Shown here in pieces: positions 48,239 to 59,822 of a DNA stretch of 64,000 nt. The notes under the pieces are model-generated. The model ran no database searches, was not told where the DNA came from, and saw nothing but the letters and a program-made list of their open reading frames with translations. The stretch lies in assembly GCA_965644295.1 (NCBI GenBank), contig CBFFRP010000151.1, positions 62,001 through 126,000 on the forward strand, given 5' to 3'. Each line of letters opens with the position of its first letter. Position 1 is the first letter of the stretch. Source of the stretch: Paraphysomonas bandaiensis. Taxonomy: Eukaryota > Chrysophyceae. The translations under genes and the position numbers were made by a program.

Positions 48239-48731
48239 GACAATATTGTCTATATTAGTGACATAAACGATCAACATGTCTCACTATACATGCTGGCTAT
48301 ATATGAAACAGACCCAAATTTTATTTAAGGATTCAATTTCTACTCAATATTTATTCTAGCCGCTATATGCGTATTGTACAGTACTGTGTTACTCGCTGTT
48401 AGTAATATCGTTTACATTTTACATGGCTACTTCTATATACAGTGCAACTCTCAACCAATATAGTATACTAATTTTTTATACAAGTATGATACTGTGCAGA
48501 TCAAATCAAGTGTACGCCTACTAAGGTCGAACACTGTACTTCATTGTATAAAGTGGTGAGGAATGAAGAAGTACTCATACATATTGCTGACATATACATA
48601 CATACTGCTGGTAAGCGGTGTTCTCAGCAAGTACAAGACCAATCCAAAAAGCGTGTGGATCTATAACAATCCATATGTATTCACCTAAGAAATGGATTTT
48701 TACATTACCGTGGTCATACGCTCAAAATGCC
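48239..48731. other. Intergenic, nothing recognised
   Basis: AT-rich spacer between the solo LTR and the 3' end of the YccV/TPR gene. Confidence 0.4.
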
Positions 48732-51700
48732 TCAGTCATGTTCTCGTGTTTCCTCACATAAATTCGCATGCTCTACCTTTCCACTACTACTATTTCTTTT
48801 GCCAGCGGCTCGATTAGAGCTCCTTGGCGAATCGGCCACATATCCCTCCTCAGAGGCAAGTCTAACGAGTTTCGTGGATATCAAACCCGACCAAGGGTTA
48901 CAATCTATGGACTGCTGAAAAGCTTTCATTGCATCAATATTACGAGTGCGACCTGGTTGACAACGGACAAAAGAGTTACACAACTGCAACTTCACAGAGA
49001 ATACATAACCATCGTCAGCACGAACAATGCACACTTTCATACATATATAGCGTTTTATGCATTGGAATAAATTTACGATTAAAAACACATAGAACAGAAT
49101 ATATACAATCATGTAGCCACTAGACCGAACCTTTCATTGCCATCAACGCCATGCCAGATATAGCATGAGCTCCATAATGTTTGGGCTGATATTTCAAAGC
49201 CTTTCTTGCATATCTCACAGCGCTGGCGTGTTCCTGCCGGAGTGCGCATATTGATGCTAGTTTAATATAAGCTTCTGTTAATGTGTCATCATCATCTGCT
49301 GCTTTACGAAAGAGCTCAAATGCTTGGTCAGAATTTCCCCTGGATAACAGTGCTACAGCTTCACGCATCCTTCTGGACGCATCTACATTTTCACTGCACA
49401 TCCACGCTACCCAAAGCAAGTTCTCAATAACATTGGCCTCGCTCCGATTGCTTGCAGTTTTTAACAGCAGCAAGAGGTGCTCCAATTTTAGTTGTGGTAC
49501 ATCTCTCGTATTCCCTTTCCTACATCTGGAGCTAATACTACTAGACCTAATCTTACTACTCTCTTGATGGCATCGAATGAAGGCAGACTGAAAAACCGAA
49601 AACATTCGCACTGTGACATCTTCACATTCTTTATATTCCTGCCGTATCGCTCGTGAATGATCATCGGATCCAAGATGAGAGTCACTGGTTGGAAAGCAAA
49701 ACTGAAGTTTTTCGCGGCACACATAGGTTCCCGAATCAACATCAAGCCTCTTGAAGTATGTCCACAACATCTTATTGTTAATGGAACAGCTTTCTTTCGG
49801 GTCTAATGGTGCCAGATTTTCTTGGGCAACATAAAACGATTCACGTTCATTTCCGTCGCCAAGAAACTCTGCTACGTCCCCTACGTCTGGTAAGACCTAC
49901 ATCCAATGCTTGTCAGGTTTACACTGTATGTATAGGTAATTTTCACCCTATAAAATGGCTGTTCCTTCCCGAGTTCTAAGTCTCGCACTCCCTCCCACCG
50001 ACTAGTATCTATCGAAGGTCTTACATCCCAGCCTACAAAAGCTGTTACGCATAGACAACTACATTCGTGCAAAATAGAATAATATAGTTGCAATGATACT
50101 AAGCAGTGACACATAATGTGTATTTTGCTCGCAGAGCACATTGTCGCGCATATTTTAGAATAGCATATCTTGGTTCTACACAATGTTTCTACTATTACTA
50201 CTATTCACACAGCCGTTTAGGACTAAATAGCATTCTTGCAGGATACGATTTGGGACAACAGGAGTCAGTCACACACATACACGACACTACAAATAATTCA
50301 CACCTGTGCACACTCCGCGGTACCCGAACTTCTTGTGGCGCAGCACCTGTCCAACTCTAAACTTAACAGCCGGAGAGGCATAATCTTGTGGGAATTCCGT
50401 CTCTTCATTTCGTCCAGAAGTATAGGAATCCAATTTTGTTTCAAAGTACGACACCCCGCCAACATTCTGAAATCTGAGTACTAGGAGTTGTTCGAGGGCA
50501 TAATAAAGAGTTGACAACTCATTTAACATAGCATGCGCAGTCTGAGCTTGTACCTCTGCATCAGATGGTGGATAGTATGGGTTAGCCATAGGGTCTTGAT
50601 CTTGGACTAGAATATCGTGTAAGGATAAAACTACTGCAGCTGCACTTTTGTTTCCAAGTATCCCTTCATTCTTTTCAGATTTTAAAGAAGATTGTGGCTT
50701 CCCATTTGATTGATATGCATTACTATAGACATCTGATTTAACGGGACAAGCAGGCTCCACAGTACTCGTATTTGATGATTTCTCATTAGCAATTTGCAAT
50801 AATTGTTCCAAATTATGGACTGCATTCCTTACATCATCAAGTACAGCATATCCAACATGAGGAGTATTTCGATTACCCATAATACGTGCAGTTGATTCTG
50901 GTATGTATGTATATTTAGATGATATTTCAGATTTCTTTGTATTGATAGATTCATGTATTGAATATAAATCATATGTATTCATAATACTCTTCATTTCATG
51001 TAATAACATCATAGAAAATTGATGTATTCCATTAACTGCATGATATAATGGTGTTGAATATGCTTGTATAGTCTCATGTGAATGATTTGTATGTGATAGT
51101 ATGTATGATAGATCCGTAGGATACTGCATATGTATACATCTTATAGGAATATATATACCTAAACGACAATCATATCTACAAAAATAATTTGATAATAAAT
51201 TATGATGAATACGTGTATACATAGTATCAGTAATTACAGTAAAATCTGTTGCATTAAATGATTCTGGAATGTTCTGTAACATCTCATCATAATCATACCA
51301 ATCCAATAATACATTCAAAGTTTGTTGTTTTGTCACTTCATCCACATTCCATCCACAACATACTCCACGATATCCTAATTTTTTATGTTGTATAACTTGA
51401 CCAATACGTATTTTTGCATAAGGTAAAATATCAGAACGTAAACGATATTCACGTGCATTCCATTCATTTAACATTGTTTCATTTTTTGCATATAATGTTT
51501 TTAATAATAGAAAACTATCATTTATTAATAATTGATAATCTGATGATGAATGTTCCATATATGTACGTGTAATATAAAGTATTGCAGCATATAATTTTTG
51601 TGATGTAAATACTTTTGATTGTATTGGTAAACGTTGTAATATAGTTTGACATTCATCCGTTAATGTAAATACAGATGATTTGACATATGGTTTCATTGTC

Positions 51701-51744
51701 CAACGTAATAATGATCGTATTAATGTTTTAGATACTTTATTCAT
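48732..51744 (-). CDS. Protein with two YccV/HspQ-like domains and TPR repeats
   Basis: Exons 51744-50304, 50032-49947, 49896-49131 and 48952-48732 join in frame (837 residues). Residues about 110-230 begin KIRIGQVIQHKKLGYRGVCC, and about 463-570 begin KFRVGQVLRHKKFGYRGVCT, two separate YccV/HspQ-like domains (the hemimethylated-DNA-binding fold, also found in F-box protein FBXO21). The second is split by an intron inside the domain. Residues about 690-770 form TPR-like helices (SDQAFELFRKAADDDDTLTE; YARKALKYQPKHYGAHA). The C-terminus is Ser/charge-rich. YccV domains bind clients or partners of protein-quality-control systems in bacteria; TPRs bind partner peptides, so a role in protein turnover is plausible but inferred. 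The first 250 residues use strikingly AT-rich codons. Confidence 0.8.
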
Positions 51745-51860
51745 AAGTAAATAATAGTGTTTTTATCTGATCACAATTGAATATAGTTTCTAATGTGGTT
51801 AGTTAATGGAGTTAATCACTTGACTTGATTGTGTATGTATGTTGGAGCTGTGTATTGATT
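51745..51860. other. Promoter-side intergenic region
   Basis: Short TGTGTATGTATGTTG tract at 51830; nothing else. Confidence 0.4.
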
Positions 51861-51995
51861 GTCAGCATCTTATTTTTCGGGAATAAATTGATGCAAAAAT
51901 TATCTATATTACTGTAATATAACTACAGTTGGAATACATATAATTCTTGTCTCAATATTAGAGACATTTTGAAACAAAAATATACAAAGAATGAC
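51861..51995 (-). mobile_element. MITE-like element, copy f
   Basis: Inverted copy: GTCAGCATCTTATTTTTCGG ... ATAATTCTTGTCTCAATATT; more diverged than the others. Confidence 0.75.
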
Positions 51996-52429
51996 GAGAC
52001 GTGTGTTTGTTGGGTCATCCAGCAGTATGTGAGGACTTGCTAACCTCTCATTTCATAACAAACCTATAAACTCTATTTTTTCTATTTTTATAATATAAAA
52101 ACGGATATTTTGAATGGTCCATATACAAACTATGTAAAATATTCGTATTTTCAATAAAATTACCTCCGAACCAGAATGCTGATCTGTGTACGTACATGTA
52201 CTGTGTATATAATATATAGCCTAGAATATCTAAAAATATATATAAAAATGTGAAAATAGCCTATTTTACCATATAATATCTGGGATATTAGCTTTTTAAA
52301 TGTATGATTGGTATAGAATTGATATTATCCAATTGATAAAGAATAAAAGTGGATGATTGGTTAATTACTCCATATATGTCTCCTCAATATGCAGCCTGCA
52401 CATGTGCGTACAGTCCATATGATCATGAT
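51996..52429. other. Intergenic, nothing recognised
   Basis: Very AT-rich, with several near-palindromic words but no gene. Confidence 0.4.
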
Positions 52430-52580
52430 GCACATGCACATCACTGCTATGATCCCACAGCTCTCAATATGCACATGCACACCACTGCTATGATCCCACA
52501 GCTCTCAATATGCACATGCACACCACTGCTATGATCCCACAGCTCTCAATATGCACATGCACACCACTGCTATAATCCCA
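52430..52580. repeat. 42-bp tandem repeat
   Basis: A unit containing GCTATGATCCCACAGCTCTC and AATATGCACATGCACACCACT repeats about 3.5 times, nearly identical. Confidence 0.9.
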
Positions 52581-52739
52581 CAGCACTCTGTGCAACATAT
52601 ATCTTAAATAAGACACTCTTCTTTATGAACAATAGAACCAATCAAAGAATGAATGATTTACTGTATATTGCATCTATAGTGATCTAACTGTCTACACACT
52701 CTCTACTTGTTAGTTATGTCAATGCTTTAAGTAATCAGT

Positions 52740-53170
52740 GATAGAGTAGACAGTACTCTCCCGTCAGCAGTGAATATCTTATTCTTAGTAATTGGCGTTT
52801 ATGAGTCAGCGCTTAGCTCGAATATCCTACTATTTAAAGCTACGAAAGCTGCTTGTGCGTCACCTCAAGCACAAAGGTGCAACAACTTTCGCTCTATCAT
52901 TATCACTCAAAGAATGTTGATATAATACCTGACATCGACTGATTCATGATTTTTGGGATGATTGACTTCAGCACGCAGCCCAACGCTGCGTTATCGAGAT
53001 AGAGAAAGATAGCGGTGAGAGTGGAGAATATAATGTACTTATTGAGCAGATGTGGAATATAATTCATAATTCAGTGGTGTTTAGGAGCTGTATTTCATAG
53101 TATTTGCGTATTTGTTTCTGTACACAACCGTTCTCATGTAATAATCAGACTTTCCTATATATATATGCTA
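52740..53170 (+). repeat. Dispersed repeat, family R2, longest copy
   Basis: Shares AATATCCTACTATTTAAAGC, the GCTTGTGC...CAAGCAC core and a downstream CCTGACATCGACTGATTCAT block with 38433-38690, and CTCATGTAATAATCAG with 10843. Confidence 0.6.
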
Positions 53171-53333
53171 GATATATCAGATTCTTTTGTTAAGTATTAT
53201 ATGTGTCATCATCAGTTATACTATTCATTATTCATTACAACTAAATCCATATCATATACAACAACCAAAAAAGGAGGACAGCACACCCACACACTGGCAA
53301 CACAATACTACTATTTACTACTACTATCAAAAC

Positions 53334-55559
53334 TTATGACTGTAGCTCACTCATAACTGTATTTACCATATCTATTAGTCCCTTCACGCCTGTGTTAGGA
53401 CGTGGGATACCACGTACAAGGACATTATCAGGACCACCCCCTCTCGCGGCTATGTCCTTGGCACCTTTATTGAGGCCGTCCAACACCTCCTCAATCTGGC
53501 GCAATGTGGTTTCACGTGATTCTTTCGTTGCCACTCTAGCGGCAGTCGTTTTCCTACGGGAGGCCTGTACAGCCATGGTTTCTTTGAACCCACTTGGTGA
53601 TTGAGGCTTTCTTTGCCTTGCTGAGGGCTGCTGTCCATGTGATTCATCGCGGCGGGCTGTGTTACGTGCGGAACCTTTCGCACTCCCACGACCATTTCGG
53701 TCATTTTCAGCAGCAGATGATGGACGTGTTGGAGCCTTCTTCTCTGCTTCTCTGGGCGGACATGCCAAACTCCCGTCAGTGGTGCGGCGAGGCATTTGTC
53801 GCCTCTCCGAAGCTACAGTAGGCTGGACATGATGCATTGGAGGGAAAAGGCTGCTGGACGGCACTTCGTCATGATTAGTAAGAGGATGCTGAATAGCATA
53901 TCGCAGAGATCGGATAGCAGTATTCATTGCTAGTGGATAAGTTGTGAGCGTGCTTGCCTCAGTCATAGACCGACTAAATAATTCTTGAGGCACATTTTGT
54001 TGCTCAACACTAGGCAGTTTTTCACCCCGCATTTTTCGTTTTAGTTTATCGAGATCAGAGGTATCGTTCAAATTCATATCTGCCGCAACTTCAGCCATAA
54101 CACTATCAGCAACCGCATTTTCACGGGTTGCCTTTTTATGGGCCGTCTCACTATTCATTCCAGTCAAAAATGTAGTTGAATCGAAGTCCAATTCTTTGAG
54201 CGAAAGAGCTTCCGTGGGAGTAGTCAAATTGTGTTTACGAGCGATGTCCACAGCTTGTGAAAATAAAGTTTTCTTGCCTTCCTCTTTAAACTCCCTTGCA
54301 GTTTTCTTAAGAGTCTCCATCTCGTTGTCTACTTGTACGATTGAAAAGTCTTTGTATGTCGCATGTCGACCTACAGCCAGACCCCCACGGCGAAGAACTC
54401 TCTTTCTAGGCGCCTCTGTGATAATGTCTAACGGGCGAAGGGTGTATCCATCTCTTGCAGCAATAGCGGCTTCAATGAGCTCTTCCACATATATCCCTAT
54501 ATATATGTTAGGGACAACCGAGATATTCACCAATGCGATCATTCACATTCATGTACATGAAATACCAATACGAAGTATACACTAAACAGTATGTATTTAC
54601 CAGAGGGATCTTCTCCAGTCGCTCCTAATACAGGATTGCCATATATCATAAGAGAGAGTAATCGGGGTAGGTCAATACACGGTTCTAGGGCGCTCTCAGT
54701 ACCAATGTAGTTCGATGCCAAGTCAAGAGTATCAAGAACACTACACACAATATAAAAACATTTAGTTATTGAAACCAGAATAAAAGCATGTACATATTTA
54801 AAGATAGGTCACAACTTACCGAAATTTTCCTTCTATACAAGTTTCAGGAGGAATGCATGATATTAAATTGTACGCAAGACTCAATTCTCTTAGCTTTGGC
54901 ATATCACACAAATCAAAGAATATATTATTGTCTGATATTTTATTATGCTCAAGGAGAAGACGCTCTAAACATTGGAACTTGTACATTGCAGGTGGAAGGC
55001 GATTTAACTCATTTCCGCTTAGATCGAGATCTCTTAAGTTTTTGATAGCATCCAGTGACTGAACAGAGTCCGCAGTAAGTTTGTTATAGCTAATATCCAA
55101 GTACTGCAAACGGGGAAAGCCATTTATATTTTCAATATCAGATATACAATTACAAACTATGCGTAATTCAGTCAGTCGTGGAAGCTGTTCGAAACATCTG
55201 AGGTCAAAACGATTATCTGATACATCAAGATACAAAAGACCACTAAAAAAAAGTAAATCTTCCACCACAACAGAGTTATATCCTTGTTCAGTAACAACTG
55301 CTCGACGACTATCTTCAGGGAAACCTAATCCTGTAGCCTCTAATAGAGCAAATCCATCTAATACACGATTCACTACCGTCTCCTTTTTAATTACACTGTT
55401 ATTTATATATACTGGATGATGTTTTTTATGTTGTTTTTTCTTTTCTGGTATAGAAACTTCAATAGGGGATATAGTATGACCTTTTAAGCTTTGTATATCA
55501 TGTCCTGTATGAAGTAAATGCATAGCTTGTGATGTATGACTTGTATGAGCCTTTTTCAT
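53334..55559 (-). CDS. Leucine-rich-repeat protein, possibly XRRA1-like
   Basis: Exons 55559-54820, 54740-54601 and 54496-53334 join in frame (680 residues). A basic N-terminus (EKKKQHKKHHP) precedes about seven leucine-rich repeats (residues about 95-285), such as LLYLDVSDNRFDLRCF, LQYLDISYNKL and LRDLDLSGNELNRLP. The last 390 residues are helical to disordered, with RRGGLAVGRHATYKDF, then a Ser/Arg/Gln-rich stretch and a final helix. The combination of SVVVEDLLFFSGLLYLDVSDN with a long charged tail recalls XRRA1-type LRR proteins, which are often ciliary or nuclear. I rate that as suggestive. No signal peptide or membrane segment, so the protein is probably cytosolic or nuclear. Confidence 0.7.
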
Positions 55560-55779
55560 TATGTTATTAATGAATTAATGTTGTAACATAAGAGAAATGA
55601 GTGTGATTGATAAGATAGTATGATGGAAAGGTGTATAGGAGGTTAATATTATGCAGATTGCCAGTGAGGGAGATGATAGCAAGTGTATATAGAGGTGGGT
55701 GTGTATATACACGACAGCGATATGTATGTATAGACACCCTAACTGAAACGGCCTACAATACACAGCAACCATATACCTA
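55560..55779. other. Promoter-side intergenic region
   Basis: Upstream of the LRR gene; contains short TATGTATG and TACATACATG words only. Confidence 0.4.
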
Positions 55780-55955
55780 CATACATGTACCTATCTACTA
55801 TACATGTACCTATCTACAATACATGTACCTACAGTACCTACTCTACATGTACCTATCTACGAATATATGCAATATGTACCTATCTACGAATATATGCAAT
55901 ATGTACCTACCTACAATACATGTACAATACATGTGCCTACCTACTATATATGTAC
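55780..55955. repeat. TGTACCTATCTAC-type short tandem repeats
   Basis: Imperfect units of 18-30 bp (ACATGTACCTATCTAC, GAATATATGCAATATGTACC) repeated about eight times. Confidence 0.8.
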
Positions 55956-55960
55956 CTACA

Positions 55961-56068
55961 CATCGATTTTATTGATTACTTCATTGAAAAATCATCGTTT
56001 TCAGTGAAAAAAAGCGACTTTTTAATGAAAAAACGATGACTTTTCTGAACAAATTGATAAAATCGATG
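55961..56068. repeat. 108-bp imperfect hairpin
   Basis: CATCGATTTTAT at 55961 pairs with ATAAAATCGATG ending at 56068; inner segments AATCATCGTTTT and AAAACGATGA also pair. No gene within. Confidence 0.75.
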
Positions 56069-56700
56069 TACACAACCACCCCCATTGTGTGTATATATGC
56101 TCTATATATAGCGTGTGTACTGCTGTACTGTGCGACCAAACTAAAAAATTCCGATTTTGTCAATGATGTAGGTATATTCATACAATATATTCATATGAAA
56201 TCCAAAACATGGAACAAAAAATACGGATTTTCAACAACTATCAAGAGGTCATGTGTCCATAAGTACAGTGAGCAGGAGTATATACAAAGTACTCATACTA
56301 CACATGTACTATCCTACCCAATCATAAGTACCTCTCCACAATATAGTGAAGTACCTTCCTTGTTATCTTTACTATGCCTACAAGAGATACAGAAAGTGTG
56401 GCATTTACATACAACAGTGTCCCCACAAGATATCAAAGTGACTACAAGTATCACCTACTAGTGTCTCTATAAGATATTCTATCACATAATGTTCTTTGAA
56501 ATGTCCTGGAATTGGCTTGTGTAACTCCACATTATGACCATAATATACACACACATCAGCATAAGCATCTTATCACATACACTACCATCAATCATATCTC
56601 ATCATATCCATCATATCTCATCATATCCATCATATCTCAGTTAGATCTTATAACAGACTCTACATTATTGCAAAGATAAGTCTAGATCGTTATTATTATC
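56069..56700. other. Intergenic, nothing recognised
   Basis: Contains CATATCCATCATATCTCATC short repeats near 56590-56640. No gene. Confidence 0.4.
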
Positions 56701-58292
56701 ATGTCAAATATGGCGAGATCTTCATATGAGAGTGTTATGGAGTGTATTGAGAGTGTTACTCATGACTGTATTGGGAGTGCTAATGACTGTATTGAGAGTG
56801 TTACTCATGACTGTATTGGGAGTGCCAATGACTGTATTGAGAGTGTTACTCATGACTGTATTGGGAGTGCCAATGACTGTACTGAGAGTGATAATGAGGA
56901 CATGTAATGTATATGTATACAGTGATGCACTGTATATGTATATACTGTCATAATATTAGCCTACAGGTCATATGGTGGTATATCTCAAGCGAGCATTACA
57001 TCATCTCAATGGGGACATTTCGATACTGAAGATCTCAGTTTCAACTCTTTTACATGTTTTGAACCGACCGGTCATACTTGTAACAGTGATCCAATGACCT
57101 CTCAATCTCAAACATCATCATTATTATCATCATCATCACAGAGTACCTCATTAAATATGAGTCATACTTGTATCAGTGATCCAGTGATCTCTCAATCTCA
57201 ATCATCATCACAGAGTACCTCATTAACTATGGCTCTTACACCTACAGTAAATGGCATAATAAAAGCGTATATTGGATCGACGCTTTGTATGAAACTTCCG
57301 GATTTATGGTAGTATTTTATTTTTAGTGCTTTTGAATGATATAATAATTAACTGTAGGAACGTGCCTCACAGATCGAGTATTTCATTGCATACGAAACAG
57401 GACAATAAGAGAGTTGATATGGTATGTTTTAAGAAGATTCTCACTGTGATTTGTTAATCATCTTCTTAATTAGGAAGTTACTGCCGTGGGATATTTGGAT
57501 AAAAGTGTTGGAATTTGCCTTCGCATATTTAATTCGGAGAACAATAAGTCCTTGCTTGGAAAAGAATTATCTCTATCAGTCCCGACTTTAACTATCAATT
57601 GTTGTTGTCGTCTAATGGACTGGAGAGTTGTTATTCGTAACTTGAAAGAAACTGAAACAACACAGTACGTTAAAAACCCCGCACCTAATAATTATAAGGA
57701 AATTAGATTCAGTATTGAAGATACTGATGGTGCAACTGTTGAGAATATCGACGACGATGCTAGTATTGAGCTAATGTTATTGTTGGACAACTCAGATGGA
57801 TTAAATCCTGTTCTAAAACACGGCAAAGCTGTCGAGGTGGCACTTTTTGACGAGGAGTATAATCGCATTCCAAAACCAAAATCTGGAGAGTTCTTGCTGA
57901 AAAACTTTAAAAGTGGCAGTGATGGTTATATTGTGAAACAGAAGATACCTGAGGGGGTTCTGAGTAAAAATTATTCTAAAAGTAAGTTTACAACTCGGAT
58001 CAAAGTGATGGCAGGGAATAAAGAAGTAACTTCTGATTCTGGTTCTTACATGGTTAAGGTGAGAAGTGAACCTTCGGACACTAAAAGTAAGACGAAGAGG
58101 AAGATATGTCAGTTGACGAAGACGATTACACGCGAAATTTATAAGGTACCTGATATCGATAATCCGGAGACACTGGGCCGGTTTTCGGATTTTATTTTCA
58201 AAGCTATTAGCTATTTTCTGCTATCTGGCGGAAAGCATGTTTGGGACTTTGAAGGTGAGGACAAACCATCTAAGTCGAGGAAGTTGGTGTAA
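56701..58292 (+). CDS. Unknown protein with 15-residue repeats and a beta-rich C-terminal region
   Basis: Exons 56701-56903, 56967-57308, 57358-57421 and 57474-58292 join in frame (475 residues). The N-terminus carries about 3.4 copies of CIESVTHDCIGSAND, then Ser/Gln-rich repeats (TSQSQTSS, SSQSTSLNM). From residue about 165 the sequence looks like alternating beta-strands: CMKLPDLW, AVGYLDKSVGICLRIF, MDWRVVIRNLKETETT, KEIRFSIEDTDGATVE, FTTRIKVMAGNKEV. The C-terminus is basic (KSKTKRK). The beta-rich region with a Ser-rich activation-like N-terminus could be a DNA-binding immunoglobulin-like or CBP60-like factor, but I cannot assign it. No signal peptide or membrane segment. Confidence 0.6.
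56735..56890 (+). repeat. 45-bp coding tandem repeat
   Basis: Unit with TGTATTGAGAGTGTTACTCA and TGACTGTATTGGGAGTGC, repeated about 3.4 times in frame. Confidence 0.9.
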
Positions 58293-58784
58293 CAGATTGT
58301 GAAGATATATAAATCTTACATTGGTAAGTTTAGAAGATATCGCGATGTATATATAATGTTACTGTATGACAGTGTCAACACGGTTGAAATTGCTAATTAC
58401 TATAAAATCTTAAACTTTAGTTTGTTAAATATATTACTCTAAATTGCACAGGAATTATGTTAGAAGAGATATAGTATAATTCTGAGATTCTGAGCGATGT
58501 TGTAACACTGTGTTTGTGGTACATCAATAGCTGGCATCAGTCAACAGCAGATTACATGCTAATTAGTTGTAATTGTAAGACAAATGTACGAAATATTCAA
58601 CTACCAACATCACCATCTCCCTTATTCACTATAGCGTATACATGTAAAGATGGTAGAAGTTCAACAAATTCCTGAACAAAGAGTTTATTGGGCCCAGTAA
58701 TATTTGCAAATCCATGGTTCTTCGAAGCACGGGTTTATAGTATGCTGAGTTCCCTGGGATATAAGATATAATCAATCCCTAGCC
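58293..58784. other. Intergenic, nothing recognised
   Basis: AT-rich spacer between the repeat-protein gene and the LTR. Confidence 0.4.
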
Positions 58785-59105
58785 TGTCAAGTTATGACAC
58801 AATTGGATGATTTACTATGTTAACTGGACGTGTATTCACTCATTATTATTAAAATTATAATAATCAATATCTCTTCTCATTCATCAATTTCATGTATATC
58901 TCTACAACCAATCGTTTCTCGTACGATCTTACATCGTCACTATCTTGTATGATCAATATATTATATTCAGTTTCATTACTACAGTAGCTATCATGTTGTT
59001 AGTTCTCATAATACTGTTAACCACTATTGTATACTTCGACTAACGGTCATAAATCCAATACCTTAGAATGACAGCTTTTCATTGCTCAAACAGCAAAACT
59101 CAACA
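58785..59105 (-). mobile_element. Diverged solo LTR of the 29.7-kb family
   Basis: Begins TGTCAAGTTATGACACAATT and ends CAGCAAAACTCAACA. About 50 bp longer than the other copies and clearly older; flanks (TAGCC, AAGTC) do not match. Confidence 0.8.
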
Positions 59106-59704
59106 AAGTCCTCATTATTTGTGTTGATTTCTGCAGTATGCTACGATATGTATTGTACAATTGAAATGAGTTAATAGTGTGCAATAGGTAAATTACCAGT
59201 AATAATAGATGCAGAATCAACTGCAGCAGTGTCTACCCACTCCTTATAGTGGGTTCCTCAATATAACTCCACCTCGGAATACTGTCTTTTTTTACTGGAG
59301 GAGATATGAGGCTTCTCTTGGTGGGCTACACTCAATATTAGGTACATTACACAAACAAGCATATATACAAAAGTATTTGGGGTGTGCTTTCATAAACAAG
59401 TTGATATCATTGAAGGCATGAACAGTCCCACATATCCTAATGACAGTCACAATATTGTCATCAGGAGAATTGCTCATAGAGTGGTTATTATCATCATCAT
59501 CATCATCAGATGATGCCACATACACTGCAGCTTCATTTATGTATATGTCTATATTATAATATCAGAATGATTGATTGCGTAGAAAGGGTTGCTACTACGG
59601 AAGCTTAGTGTTATAAAGGCATTTCATGTAAGCATTTATTTAACCTGCCCGTAAGTAGCTATAAACTCCAGTGGGTTTCATATAGAGCATCTATAATCAT
59701 ATAA
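59106..59704. other. Intergenic with a short minus-strand frame of unclear status
   Basis: The minus strand has a 77-codon frame (59292-59525) starting MYVASSDDDDDDNNH and containing FNDINLFMKAHPKYF. It may be the first exon of a decayed transposon gene, but I cannot extend it. Otherwise nothing. Confidence 0.3.
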
Positions 59705-59820
59705 TTGTATATTTTTGAGGCAACAATTCTATGTATTCCAGCCGTAGTTGTACTTCAGCTATATAGAGTATACTTGCTTCAATTTATTCCCGACAAAATA
59801 AGATGCTGACGCCGATACGG
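59705..59820 (+). mobile_element. MITE-like element, copy g, 5'-truncated
   Basis: Retains CAGCCGTAGTTGTACTTCAG and the end AAGATGCTGACGCCGATACG; the 5' hairpin is mostly lost. Directly abuts CATA array 3. Confidence 0.75.
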
Positions 59821-59822
59821 TG

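Noticed and set aside
50106-50484. Plus-strand frames over the YccV gene
   Set aside because: Antisense shadows of a clear minus-strand coding exon.
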